From: MWAR01 sp035388825
GTDB taxonomy: Bacteria > Muiribacteriota > Ozemobacteria > Ozemobacterales > Ozemobacteraceae
NCBI GenBank assembly: GCA_035388825.1
Contig: DAOOQQ010000038.1
Location: forward strand, 1 to 42,077
DNA length: 42,077 nucleotides
Direction: 5' to 3'
The position numbers and the translations under genes were made by a program. The notes under the pieces were generated by a model that did not search any database, was not told the DNA's origin, and saw only the letters and a list, made by a program, of their open reading frames with translations. Positions 8,477 to 16,128 of this stretch are shown piece after piece (the first letter of the stretch is position 1; each line of letters opens with the position of its first letter).

Positions 8477-10005
8477 CGATCCGCCACCAGCGCCTCGAGA
8501 TGCACGGCATCTCGAAGCGGTTCGGGGACATCCAGGCCAACGCCGGGATCGATCTCTCCGTCTCGGCCGGCGAGGTGGTCGGCCTGCTCGGCGAGAACGG
8601 CGCCGGGAAAAGCACGCTGATGAATATCCTCTTCGGCCTGCACCAGCCCGATGCCGGCACGATCTCGATCGACGGCGCGCCCGTCTCCGTTTCCTCCCCG
8701 CGCGCCGCCCGCGACCTCGGGATCGGCATGGTTCATCAGCATTTCATGCTGGTTTCGAACCATACCGTCGCCGAACACCTGGCGCTGGCCCTGCCCGACG
8801 CCCCGTTCTGGAATCCCGTCCGCCATGCCCGGGAACGGATCCGCGAGTTCGAAGCCCGGTATGGATTCACCATCGCTCCCGATGCGGTCGTCGGCAGCCT
8901 TTCCGCGGGCGAACAACAGCGGGTCGAACTCCTGAAAGCCCTGATGACGGGCGCGCAGTGGCTCGTTCTCGACGAACCGACCTCGGTCCTGACCCCGCGC
9001 GAAGCCGACGAACTGTTCAGCCTCCTGCGCCGCATGACGGCCGAAGGCCACGGAATCATCTTCATCAGTCACAAGCTCGACGAGGTTCTCGCCGTCACCG
9101 GGCGGGTCGTCGTCCTTCGCCACGGCCGCCTCGCCGGAAGCTGCGCGACAGGCGAAACCGACCAGGAATCCCTCGCCCGCATGATGGTCGGCCGCCAGAT
9201 CGAGCGCCTGCCCGTCACGAGAACCCCGCCCCGTTCCGCTGACATCCTCGAAGTTCACGACCTCTCGGCCGCCGGAAACCGCGGCCCGGCAACGCTCGAG
9301 GGGGCCAGTCTCCGGGTGCGCGAAGGCGAGATCGTCGGCATCGCGGGCATCGCCGGCAACGGCCAGCGCGAACTGCTCGAAACCATCGCCGGTCTGCGCC
9401 CCGCAACCTCCGGCACAATCCGCCTCTGCGGAACAGAACTGACCACCCTCGACATCCGCGCCCGCACCGCCGCCGGAGTCGCCTTCGTTCCCGAAGACCG
9501 CCTGCACACCGGCACCATCCCGGCCTTCAGCCTCACCGACAACGCGATGCTCCGCGACGCTCATCGCGCCGCCTTCTCCACGCATGGTTTTCTCTCTTCC
9601 GGTCGCGCCCGGGAGCGGGCACAGCGGCTGATCGCGGAGTATGAGATCGCCGCACCGGGCCCGCACGCCCCGATCCGTACCCTTTCGGGCGGCAACATCC
9701 AGAAGTTCCTCCTCGGCCGCGAGCTCGATGCGGCTCCGAAGCTGCTTCTCGCAGCTCACCCGACCTACGGGGTCGACATCGCCGCCGCCGCGCTCATCCA
9801 CCGAGTGCTGCTCGAGCGCAGGGAGGCCGGAGCGGCCATCCTGCTCGTCTCGGAGGATCTCGACGAGCTCCTGGCGATCAGCGACCGGATCGGCGTCATG
9901 TTCCGCGGGAAGATCCGGGCGCTGATTCCGACCGGCCGAGCCGACCGGGACCGCCTCGGCCTGCTCATGGGCGGCGCCGAGCCCACACCGGAGGAGCGAC
10001 CATGA
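8473..10005 (+). CDS. Nucleoside/sugar-type ABC transporter, double ATP-binding subunit
   Basis: Product 510 residues with two nucleotide-binding domains in tandem. The first has Walker A GENGAGKST (about 39-47), signature LSAGEQQRVE and Walker B LVLDEPTS. The second, from about residue 255, has the degenerate Walker A GIAGNGQREL and a signature LSGGNIQKF followed by GRELDAAPKLLLA. This asymmetric design is the norm for CUT2/BMP-type importers such as NupA-like and RbsA-like ATPases. It energises uptake through the two permeases that follow. ATGA overlaps occur at both ends (8473-8476 and 10002-10005). Confidence 0.93.
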   Translation: MTIRHQRLEMHGISKRFGDIQANAGIDLSVSAGEVVGLLGENGAGKSTLMNILFGLHQPDAGTISIDGAPVSVSSPRAARDLGIGMVHQHFMLVSNHTVAEHLALALPDAPFWNPVRHARERIREFEARYGFTIAPDAVVGSLSAGEQQRVELLKALMTGAQWLVLDEPTSVLTPREADELFSLLRRMTAEGHGIIFISHKLDEVLAVTGRVVVLRHGRLAGSCATGETDQESLARMMVGRQIERLPVTRTPPRSADILEVHDLSAAGNRGPATLEGASLRVREGEIVGIAGIAGNGQRELLETIAGLRPATSGTIRLCGTELTTLDIRARTAAGVAFVPEDRLHTGTIPAFSLTDNAMLRDAHRAAFSTHGFLSSGRARERAQRLIAEYEIAAPGPHAPIRTLSGGNIQKFLLGRELDAAPKLLLAAHPTYGVDIAAAALIHRVLLERREAGAAILLVSEDLDELLAISDRIGVMFRGKIRALIPTGRADRDRLGLLMGGAEPTPEERP

Positions 10006-11096
10006 CCATTCATCGCTGGCAGCTCGTTCCCGTCGCCACTCCCGCCTCCCTCCGGATCGCCGTCTGCATGGCCGCCTCGATTGCGGCCGGCCTCGCCCTC
10101 GGCGGCCTGGTGTTTCTGCTGATGGGCATCCCGCCCGTCACAGCGATGCTGAAAATGGCGACGGGCTCGTTCGGAAGCTGGTATGGCTTCAAGGAAACGG
10201 TCACCAAAGCAGTCCCCCTGACCCTGATCGGCGCCGGTCTCGCCCTGTGTTTCCGGGCCCGTGTCTGGAACATCGGCGCCGAAGGCCAGCTCCTGTTCGG
10301 AGCTGTCGCGGCGACCTGCGTCGGACTCCACCTCGGTCCGACTCTCGCAGGCTGGCCCGGCATCGTTCTCATGTTCGCCGCCGGCGCCGTTGCCGGCGGA
10401 GCCTGGGCAGCCGTTCCTGCGCTGATGCGCATCCGGTGGGGAGTCAATGAGGCCGTGAGCTCGCTGCTGCTCAATTATGTCGCCGCCGAGTTCGTCCAGT
10501 ATCTGATCTACGGCCCTCTCAAAGGGAAGACGCAGTTCGGTTTCCCCTACTCCGACGATCTGCCCAACGCGCTGTGGCTGCCGACCTTTTACGGCTCCCG
10601 TCTCTCCTGGTTTCCGCTGGTACTCGCCGCGGCGGCCGTCGTCGTCCTGACGCTGATCTCGAGCCGGACCCGGTTCGGCTACGACGTCCGTGTCGTCGGG
10701 GAAAACCCGGCCGCAGCCGCCTATGCCGGCATCCCCTTCGGCCGCACGATCCTGTCGCTGATGGTCCTGAGCGGCATCCTGGCAGGCATCGCCGGCTCAT
10801 CAGAGATCGCCGGCCTCCATCATCATCTCACCTACCCGTGGTCGATCTCGTCGGGATACGGCTTCACCGCGATCCTGACGGCGTTTCTGGCCCGTCTCCA
10901 CCCGGGCTGGACCTGGCTTTCAGCCCTTCTGTTCGGGGGCCTGCTGGTCGGCGGCGACATCATCCAGACCTCTCTCGGCCTGCCGTTCGCCACGGTGAAC
11001 ATCTTCAACGGACTGGTGCTGGTCGCGATCCTCGCCGGCGAGTATCTCATCTCCCACCGGCTCGTTCGCCGCTCTGCCGAAGGAGGACCGCGATGA
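10002..11096 (+). CDS. ABC transporter permease, BPD_transp_2 family (first subunit)
   Basis: Product 364 residues, highly hydrophobic with about 8-10 predicted membrane segments. It contains FRARVWNIGAEGQLLFGA, the conserved signature of the NupP/YufP-type permease, and VVGENPAAAAYAGIPFG, the cytoplasmic coupling region of the family. It should form the membrane channel with the next gene. Start and stop both overlap neighbours by four bases, so the subunits are translationally coupled. Confidence 0.93.
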   Translation: MTIHRWQLVPVATPASLRIAVCMAASIAAGLALGGLVFLLMGIPPVTAMLKMATGSFGSWYGFKETVTKAVPLTLIGAGLALCFRARVWNIGAEGQLLFGAVAATCVGLHLGPTLAGWPGIVLMFAAGAVAGGAWAAVPALMRIRWGVNEAVSSLLLNYVAAEFVQYLIYGPLKGKTQFGFPYSDDLPNALWLPTFYGSRLSWFPLVLAAAAVVVLTLISSRTRFGYDVRVVGENPAAAAYAGIPFGRTILSLMVLSGILAGIAGSSEIAGLHHHLTYPWSISSGYGFTAILTAFLARLHPGWTWLSALLFGGLLVGGDIIQTSLGLPFATVNIFNGLVLVAILAGEYLISHRLVRRSAEGGPR

Positions 11097-12016
11097 CGGA
11101 GCTTCTCACTTCGGTGATCGGGCGCAGTATCGCCGCCAGCACCCCGCTTCTCTTCGGCACTCTGGGCGAGATTCTCACCGAGCGGGCCGGCATCATGAAT
11201 CTCGGCGTCGAGGGGATGATGGCGGTCGGGGCCGTGACGGGGTTCGCCGTCGGATTCCACACCCAAAGCCCCTGGCTCGGATTCGCCGCCGCCGTGGCCG
11301 CCGGGGCACTCCTGGCGCTGGTGCATGCCGTTCTGACCGTGCTGCTGCGGGCCAACCAGGTGGTCTCCGGCCTGGCCCTCACCACCCTCGGTCTCGGACT
11401 CAGCGGCCTGATCGGCCGCAGCCTGATCGGAAAACCCCTGCCCTGCCGGTTCGCCGAAGCCCCGCTTCCCCTCCTGAGCGAGCTTCCCGTTCTGGGGAAA
11501 GCCCTGTTCAGTCAGGATATCCTCGTCTATCTTTCATTCGCCGCGGTGCCGGCCCTGTGGCTGTTTCTCTTCCGCACGAGAGCGGGCCTGGCCGTCCGGG
11601 CGGCGGGTGAAAACCCACACGCCGCCGAGGCGATGAGCGTCGATGTCGTATTCGTTCGTATGATATCCGTCGTTATAGGAGGAGGCTTCGCGGGCGCCGC
11701 CGGCGGGTATCTCTCGCTCGCCTATATCCCGGCCTGGATCGAGGGAATGACCGCCGGTCGCGGCTGGATCGTCGTCGCCCTCACGATGTTCTCGCTGTGG
11801 AACCCCGCGCGCGCCCTCATCGGCTCCCTGACGTTCGGCTGCCTCTTCGTCGGCCAGTATTTCCTCCAGCCGTATGGCATCTCCCCGAATCTTCTGATGA
11901 TGCTGCCGTATCTCGCGACCCTCGCCGCGCTCGTCCAGGGTGCCACGGCCTCCCGCACCCGCAGCCAATGCGCGCCCGCGGCCCTGGGCCAGCCCTACGA
12001 ACGCGGCATCCGCTGA
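11093..12016 (+). CDS. ABC transporter permease, BPD_transp_2 family (second subunit)
   Basis: The start at 11093 makes an ATGA overlap with the first permease and has a GGAGGA ribosome site just upstream. Product 307 residues. It begins MTELLTSVIGRSIAASTPLL and contains GEILTERAGIMNLGVEGMM, a hallmark of the NupQ/YufQ-type permease. VRAAGENPHAAEAM is the coupling-loop motif. It is the last gene of the importer operon. A short AT-rich codon cluster lies at 11642-11684. Confidence 0.93.
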   Translation: MTELLTSVIGRSIAASTPLLFGTLGEILTERAGIMNLGVEGMMAVGAVTGFAVGFHTQSPWLGFAAAVAAGALLALVHAVLTVLLRANQVVSGLALTTLGLGLSGLIGRSLIGKPLPCRFAEAPLPLLSELPVLGKALFSQDILVYLSFAAVPALWLFLFRTRAGLAVRAAGENPHAAEAMSVDVVFVRMISVVIGGGFAGAAGGYLSLAYIPAWIEGMTAGRGWIVVALTMFSLWNPARALIGSLTFGCLFVGQYFLQPYGISPNLLMMLPYLATLAALVQGATASRTRSQCAPAALGQPYERGIR

Positions 12017-12036
12017 GAAATCCCCTCTGCGCAGGG

Positions 12037-12065
12037 TTGCGCAACGGGGCCGACTCGTGTAGCAT
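12037..12065 (+). promoter_or_regulatory. Candidate sigma-70 promoter for the sodium symporter
   Basis: TTGCGC (12037-12042), a 17-base spacer and TAGCAT (12060-12065) lie in the 199-base gap after the ABC operon. Transcription from here would give a leader of about 145 bases before the start at 12216. I recognise no riboswitch or other RNA element in that leader. The ribosome site is CAGGAG just before the start. Confidence 0.35.
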
Positions 12066-12215
12066 CGTTCCGCGCCAGGTTGCGGCCAGATCAGATACGC
12101 TCCCACCACGAGGGGATTCAGGCGCCTTGAAGTTCATGGCGGCTTTTGTGTCCCGAAACTGGTCTGCATTTCCTGGTTCGAGCTGATTCATTCTTATTCC
12201 AGGAGCAGATCGAGC

Positions 12216-14231
12216 ATGCCGAACAGGGACAAAGCAAAACACCATCCACCCGCCCCCCAGAGCGGAGGCGAACCGCCGGTGAAGCGCGAACACTGGGGCT
12301 CCCGGGTCGGCCTCATCCTGGCGATGGCCGGCAACGCCGTCGGGCTCGGCAACTTCCTGCGGTTCCCCGCAAAGGCGGCGGCCAACGGCGGCGGCGCGTT
12401 CATGGTTCCCTACTTCATCGCCTTTCTGATCCTCGGCATTCCGCTGATGTGGATCGAATGGGGCATCGGCCGGTACGGCGGCACGCTCGGCCATGGCACG
12501 ATGCCGGGCGTCATGCACCGGATCGTGAAAAAGCCGATCGCCAAGTATCTCGGCGTTCTCGGCATCATCCTGGGGCTGCTGACCGCGGTGTATTACTGCT
12601 ACATCGAGTCCTGGACCCTCTCGTTCAGTTACTTTTCGGTCACGGGCCGGTACAACGAGATTCCCGGCTCCACCATGGTCGAAAAGCGCGAGGAGATGGG
12701 CCGGTTCTTCAAGGAGTTCCTCGGGGTCCGGGAGAAACTGAAGCTGACGCGGGCGGCCACGGTGCAGGAGATCCAGTCCGTCACGGCCTGCACCAACGCA
12801 TCGGAAGTCGCCCCCCTCCTGAAGTATGACCCGGCGCGCGACGGCGCCTGGGATGCGTTCGACACCCGCCTCGACCAGAAGAAGAAGCCGTACGTCGAAG
12901 TGCCGCTGAACGCGAAGTATTTCAGCACCGGCAGCACGGCATACACGTTTTTCCTCATTACCGTTCTGCTGAACTTCTACTTCCTGTACCGCGGCCTCTC
13001 GGCCGGCATCGAGCAGCTCGGCAAGATCGGCATGCCGGTGCTGTTCGTCTTCGCGATCATTCTTGCCATCCGCGTTCTGACGATGGGCCACCCCGTCGGC
13101 TGCTCCTGGAGCATCTACGACGGTCTCAACTTCCTGTGGGTTCCGAAGTTCGACGAGCTGGGCAAGGCCTCGATCTGGCTCGCCGCAGCCGGCCAGATCT
13201 TCTTCACCCTCTCGCTCGGCCAGGGGGCAATCCAGGCGTATGCCAGCTACCTCTCGAACAAGGACGACGTCGTGCTGACCGGCCTTTCGACGGCATCCCT
13301 GAACGAGTTCGCCGAGGTCGTGCTCGGGGGCTCGATCGCGATCCCCGCCGCCGTCGCCTTCTTCGGCCCCGCCGTGACGACCGAGATCGCCCGCAGCGGC
13401 TCCTTCGATCTCGGGTTCCAGTGCATGCCCCTCATCTTCTCGCGCATCTCGATGGGCTGGTTCTTCGGCGCCATCTGGTTCGGCCTGCTGTTCATCGCCG
13501 GCATCACCTCGTCGGTCGCGCTTCTGACGCCGGCCATCACGTTTCTGAAGGACGAGATGAAGCTGACGCACCACAAGGCCGTGCTGCTCGTCACCTCGAT
13601 CACTCTCGTCTTCTCGCATGCCTGCGTGTTCTTCTACGAATTCGGCATGGTCGACGAGATGGACTACTGGGTCGGCACCCTGGGCCTCGTCGTGTTCGCT
13701 CTGCTCGAGGTCGTCCTGTTCATGTGGATCTATGGCGGGGAAAACGCGTGGAAAGAGATGCACAAGGGGTGTGACATGCACATTCCGCGCATTTTCTACT
13801 ATATCATGAAATATATCACTCCGATCTATATCCTGATCCTGCTGTTCGCCTGGGGCGTCCAGGACGGCTGGGGAATTCTCGTGATGCAGGCCGTTCCGGT
13901 GGCCAACCGGCCGTACATCTGGGCCTGCCGCGCCGGCATGCTCGCCGTGATCGCGCTGTTCATGCACTTCATCTGGAAGCGGTTCCACGACGAGGACAAG
14001 GACTCCTACTGGCTGCCCGCGGCCCTCTGGGGGTATCCGCTGCTGCTGCTCATCGCCTCGTATCCGGGCCTGTTCGGGGTCGACACCAACGGCATGATCC
14101 TGCTGGCCGTCTCCTGGTCGCTCGTTTTCGGCGGCTGCGCCTTCACGATCTTCAAGATGTGCAGCGTGCCTCCGAAGAGCCACGACGACTTCCCCGACGA
14201 TCAGCCGTCCGCCGACACTCCTGCAGCCTGA
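12216..14231 (+). CDS. Sodium-dependent transporter, NSS/SNF family
   Basis: Product 671 residues with about 12 membrane helices. The first helix carries the sodium-site motif GNAVGLGNFLRFP, followed by NGGGAFMVPY and IEWGIGRYGG, all diagnostic of the neurotransmitter:sodium symporter fold (LeuT type). It should couple sodium influx to uptake of an amino acid or related amine; the substrate cannot be read from sequence. It is much longer than LeuT-like proteins (about 450-520). About 90 extra, charged residues lie between helices 3 and 4 (nt about 12640-12940), and there is a long C-terminal region. The stop shares one base with the next start (TGATG). Confidence 0.92.
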   Translation: MPNRDKAKHHPPAPQSGGEPPVKREHWGSRVGLILAMAGNAVGLGNFLRFPAKAAANGGGAFMVPYFIAFLILGIPLMWIEWGIGRYGGTLGHGTMPGVMHRIVKKPIAKYLGVLGIILGLLTAVYYCYIESWTLSFSYFSVTGRYNEIPGSTMVEKREEMGRFFKEFLGVREKLKLTRAATVQEIQSVTACTNASEVAPLLKYDPARDGAWDAFDTRLDQKKKPYVEVPLNAKYFSTGSTAYTFFLITVLLNFYFLYRGLSAGIEQLGKIGMPVLFVFAIILAIRVLTMGHPVGCSWSIYDGLNFLWVPKFDELGKASIWLAAAGQIFFTLSLGQGAIQAYASYLSNKDDVVLTGLSTASLNEFAEVVLGGSIAIPAAVAFFGPAVTTEIARSGSFDLGFQCMPLIFSRISMGWFFGAIWFGLLFIAGITSSVALLTPAITFLKDEMKLTHHKAVLLVTSITLVFSHACVFFYEFGMVDEMDYWVGTLGLVVFALLEVVLFMWIYGGENAWKEMHKGCDMHIPRIFYYIMKYITPIYILILLFAWGVQDGWGILVMQAVPVANRPYIWACRAGMLAVIALFMHFIWKRFHDEDKDSYWLPAALWGYPLLLLIASYPGLFGVDTNGMILLAVSWSLVFGGCAFTIFKMCSVPPKSHDDFPDDQPSADTPAA

Positions 14232-14683
14232 TGCCGTTCTCGAAATCCGACCGCGAACGCCTGGCCGCCCTCTTCTCCCAAGAAGGGGCGCGCCAGGATA
14301 CACAGCGGCTTCTGCAGGAAGCAGGCCGCATCCTGGGCGACGATGCGTTCGTCACGGATCTGCTCCTGGTCACCTGGCAGGAACGGTTGATGCGGGATCT
14401 GCATGCCGCGCAGGATGCGTGGTTCTCGGCCCTGGGCTGGTGGCTGGCCCGCCTTCTCATCTGGTCGTCGCTGGCGGCAGGCCTTCTCGGCGTCTGGCTC
14501 TGGGGCCCCCCCGCCGTCGATCCGCTGACCTGGGGGCTCGCCGGCGCAACCTGTTACTACATCATCATCCAGCTTCTCGGCCCCTGGCGGCTGAAAAAGG
14601 AACGCCAGCATCTCGACCAGGCTCTCGCCGGCCGGCGCGATGCCATAGCGAAAATTATTGAATCCATCGGGAACCGCTCTTGA
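14231..14683 (+). CDS. Small two-helix membrane protein of unknown function
   Basis: I chose the ATG at 14231 because it overlaps the symporter stop in a TGATG junction; product 150 residues. An N-terminal charged helical region (about 1-65) is followed by two membrane segments (WWLARLLIWSSLAAGLLGVW and WGLAGATCYYIIIQLL) and a basic, charged C-terminus. I do not recognise a family. Coupling to the symporter gene suggests an accessory or simply co-expressed membrane protein. An AT-rich codon cluster lies near its end (14645-14670), and its stop overlaps the -35 box of the next promoter. Confidence 0.7.
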   Translation: MPFSKSDRERLAALFSQEGARQDTQRLLQEAGRILGDDAFVTDLLLVTWQERLMRDLHAAQDAWFSALGWWLARLLIWSSLAAGLLGVWLWGPPAVDPLTWGLAGATCYYIIIQLLGPWRLKKERQHLDQALAGRRDAIAKIIESIGNRS

Positions 14684-14708
14684 CCGTTGCCGGATGGTGC
14701 GGTACACT
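14680..14708 (+). promoter_or_regulatory. Sigma-70-like promoter giving a leaderless transcript
   Basis: TTGACC (14680-14685), exactly 17 bases, then TACACT (14703-14708), followed by only seven bases before the ATG at 14716. Transcription would begin at or next to the start codon. There is no ribosome-binding sequence upstream of that ATG, consistent with a leaderless mRNA. The -35 box overlaps the previous gene's stop codon. Confidence 0.6.
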
Positions 14709-14715
14709 GCCCTGT

Positions 14716-16128
14716 ATGCGTGATTTCCGCCCGTTCCTGATCGCGGTGGCGATTCTGCTGGCCACTGTCGCCGCCGTCCCGTCCTCCGCGTTCCAGCCCC
14801 TGAAGCGCCAGATGCGCATCGGGTTGTATCATCTCGGCGTGCCGCGCCAGTTCCAGGTCTTCTCGGCCGACGGCCCTCTCGAGGTGTATGATCCGTTCTC
14901 TCGCCGCATCCTTCTCTCGGGGCCGGCCTCTTCGGCCACGGTCCTCTGCCAGAACGGCACCATGCAGGTGTTCATGGATTCCCTTCCCGGTCTCTCGGCG
15001 CCCAATCCGCTCGTCTTCTCGTCTCTGGGGAAAACGACCCCCTTCGTCCATCTCCGCACCCCGCCGTACCGCGGGGAAACCTATCGGGGCTCGGTTGCCA
15101 TCGCCCCCTGGCGTGACCGCCTGTTCGCCGTCAACCTGATCGATATCGAGGAGTATCTTCGGTCCGTCGTCCCTGCCGAAATCGGCGGCACGGTTCCCAC
15201 GGCGGCGCTCGAAGCCCAGGCCGTCGCGGCCCGCTCCTACGCCCTCCGGAATCATCTCCGCCACTCCACGAACGGCTTCGATCTCTGCGATGAGGTCCAC
15301 TGCCAGGTGTATCGCGGCATCCGCACCGAGACGGCCGCCGCTTCGAACGCGGTTCATCGCACCGCCGGCTGGGTGCTCACCTTCAACTCGTATATGGCAA
15401 ACACGGTGTATCACGCGAACTGCGGCGGAAACCTGGTTTCTTCCCAGAAGGTCTGGAAAGGCGCCGCCGTCCCCTACCTGACGGATCACCCCGACGCCAT
15501 CGGCACCACAGGCTTTTTCTGCGCACCCGCACCGCCGAAGAAGAACGGGAAAAAAGCTCCCCCGCCACCGCCTCCGACGGCCCGGGGCAGCCATCCGAGC
15601 CGTGGGCACCGCGTCGGCATGTGCCAGGACGGTGCCATCGGCATGGCCAAGGCGGGACATTCGGCCGTGGCCATTCTCGGCTTCTATTACCCCGGAACGA
15701 CGCTCTCGGGGCTCACCGCCCCGGCCCAGCTCGCCCACCTGACGCGCGCCCCGGGTAGCGCCACCGTCCGCATCGCCGCTCCCCGCTTCGGCTCGGGCCC
15801 CATCCGCATCGCCACCCGGCGTCCCCGGGTGCCGGGGCGTCTCCCGATCGCCCGCACTCCCGCGGAGAAGCCTCTCAAAGCGGCAGAGGTGGCCTCCCCG
15901 CTTCACCAGAATCTGCGGAAGTGGTTCTGGACGGCTCTCGCTCCCCACGATTCCCCCCGCGACGTGAAACTGGCGGCCGTTCCCGAGCGGAAAGCCGTCA
16001 CGATCTCCCGCAAAGGCCGGAAACAACCTTCTCCCAAGCGTGTCGCCACGGCCATACCGCGCAAGTCCGCGAAAAAATCCGGGGGTGCCGCACCCCGCAA
16101 ATCAGCGCGCAGGAACGCAAACCCATGA
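14716..16128 (+). CDS. SpoIID/LytB-domain secreted protein (probable peptidoglycan-acting)
   Basis: I chose the ATG at 14716: it gives a clean signal peptide (MRDFRPFLIAVAILLATVAA) and matches a leaderless promoter. A TTG at 14680 is the alternative. Product 470 residues. The SpoIID core includes EEYLRSVVPAEIGG (about 145-158, candidate catalytic Glu155), ALEAQAVAARSYAL, YHANCGGN and, near the domain end, GHRVGMCQDGAIGMA. SpoIID proteins cleave denuded glycan strands; LytB-like relatives act in other wall processes. A Lys/Pro-rich insertion (about 271-293) interrupts the domain, and the last about 60 residues are strongly basic, suggesting surface or nucleic-acid contact. The stop overlaps the recN start (ATGA). 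Confidence 0.85.
   Translation: MRDFRPFLIAVAILLATVAAVPSSAFQPLKRQMRIGLYHLGVPRQFQVFSADGPLEVYDPFSRRILLSGPASSATVLCQNGTMQVFMDSLPGLSAPNPLVFSSLGKTTPFVHLRTPPYRGETYRGSVAIAPWRDRLFAVNLIDIEEYLRSVVPAEIGGTVPTAALEAQAVAARSYALRNHLRHSTNGFDLCDEVHCQVYRGIRTETAAASNAVHRTAGWVLTFNSYMANTVYHANCGGNLVSSQKVWKGAAVPYLTDHPDAIGTTGFFCAPAPPKKNGKKAPPPPPPTARGSHPSRGHRVGMCQDGAIGMAKAGHSAVAILGFYYPGTTLSGLTAPAQLAHLTRAPGSATVRIAAPRFGSGPIRIATRRPRVPGRLPIARTPAEKPLKAAEVASPLHQNLRKWFWTALAPHDSPRDVKLAAVPERKAVTISRKGRKQPSPKRVATAIPRKSAKKSGGAAPRKSARRNANP

Noticed and set aside
12020..12050. Possible terminator after the ABC operon (CCCC...GGGG with TTGCGCAA)
   Set aside because: The pairing is imperfect and no T run follows; the same bases fit a -35 box better.
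11817..14303. An 828-codon minus-strand open frame opposite the NSS symporter
   Set aside because: The plus strand encodes a clear sodium symporter; the antisense translation is low-complexity, rich in Glu, Asp, Gly and Arg, as expected from a GC-rich shadow.
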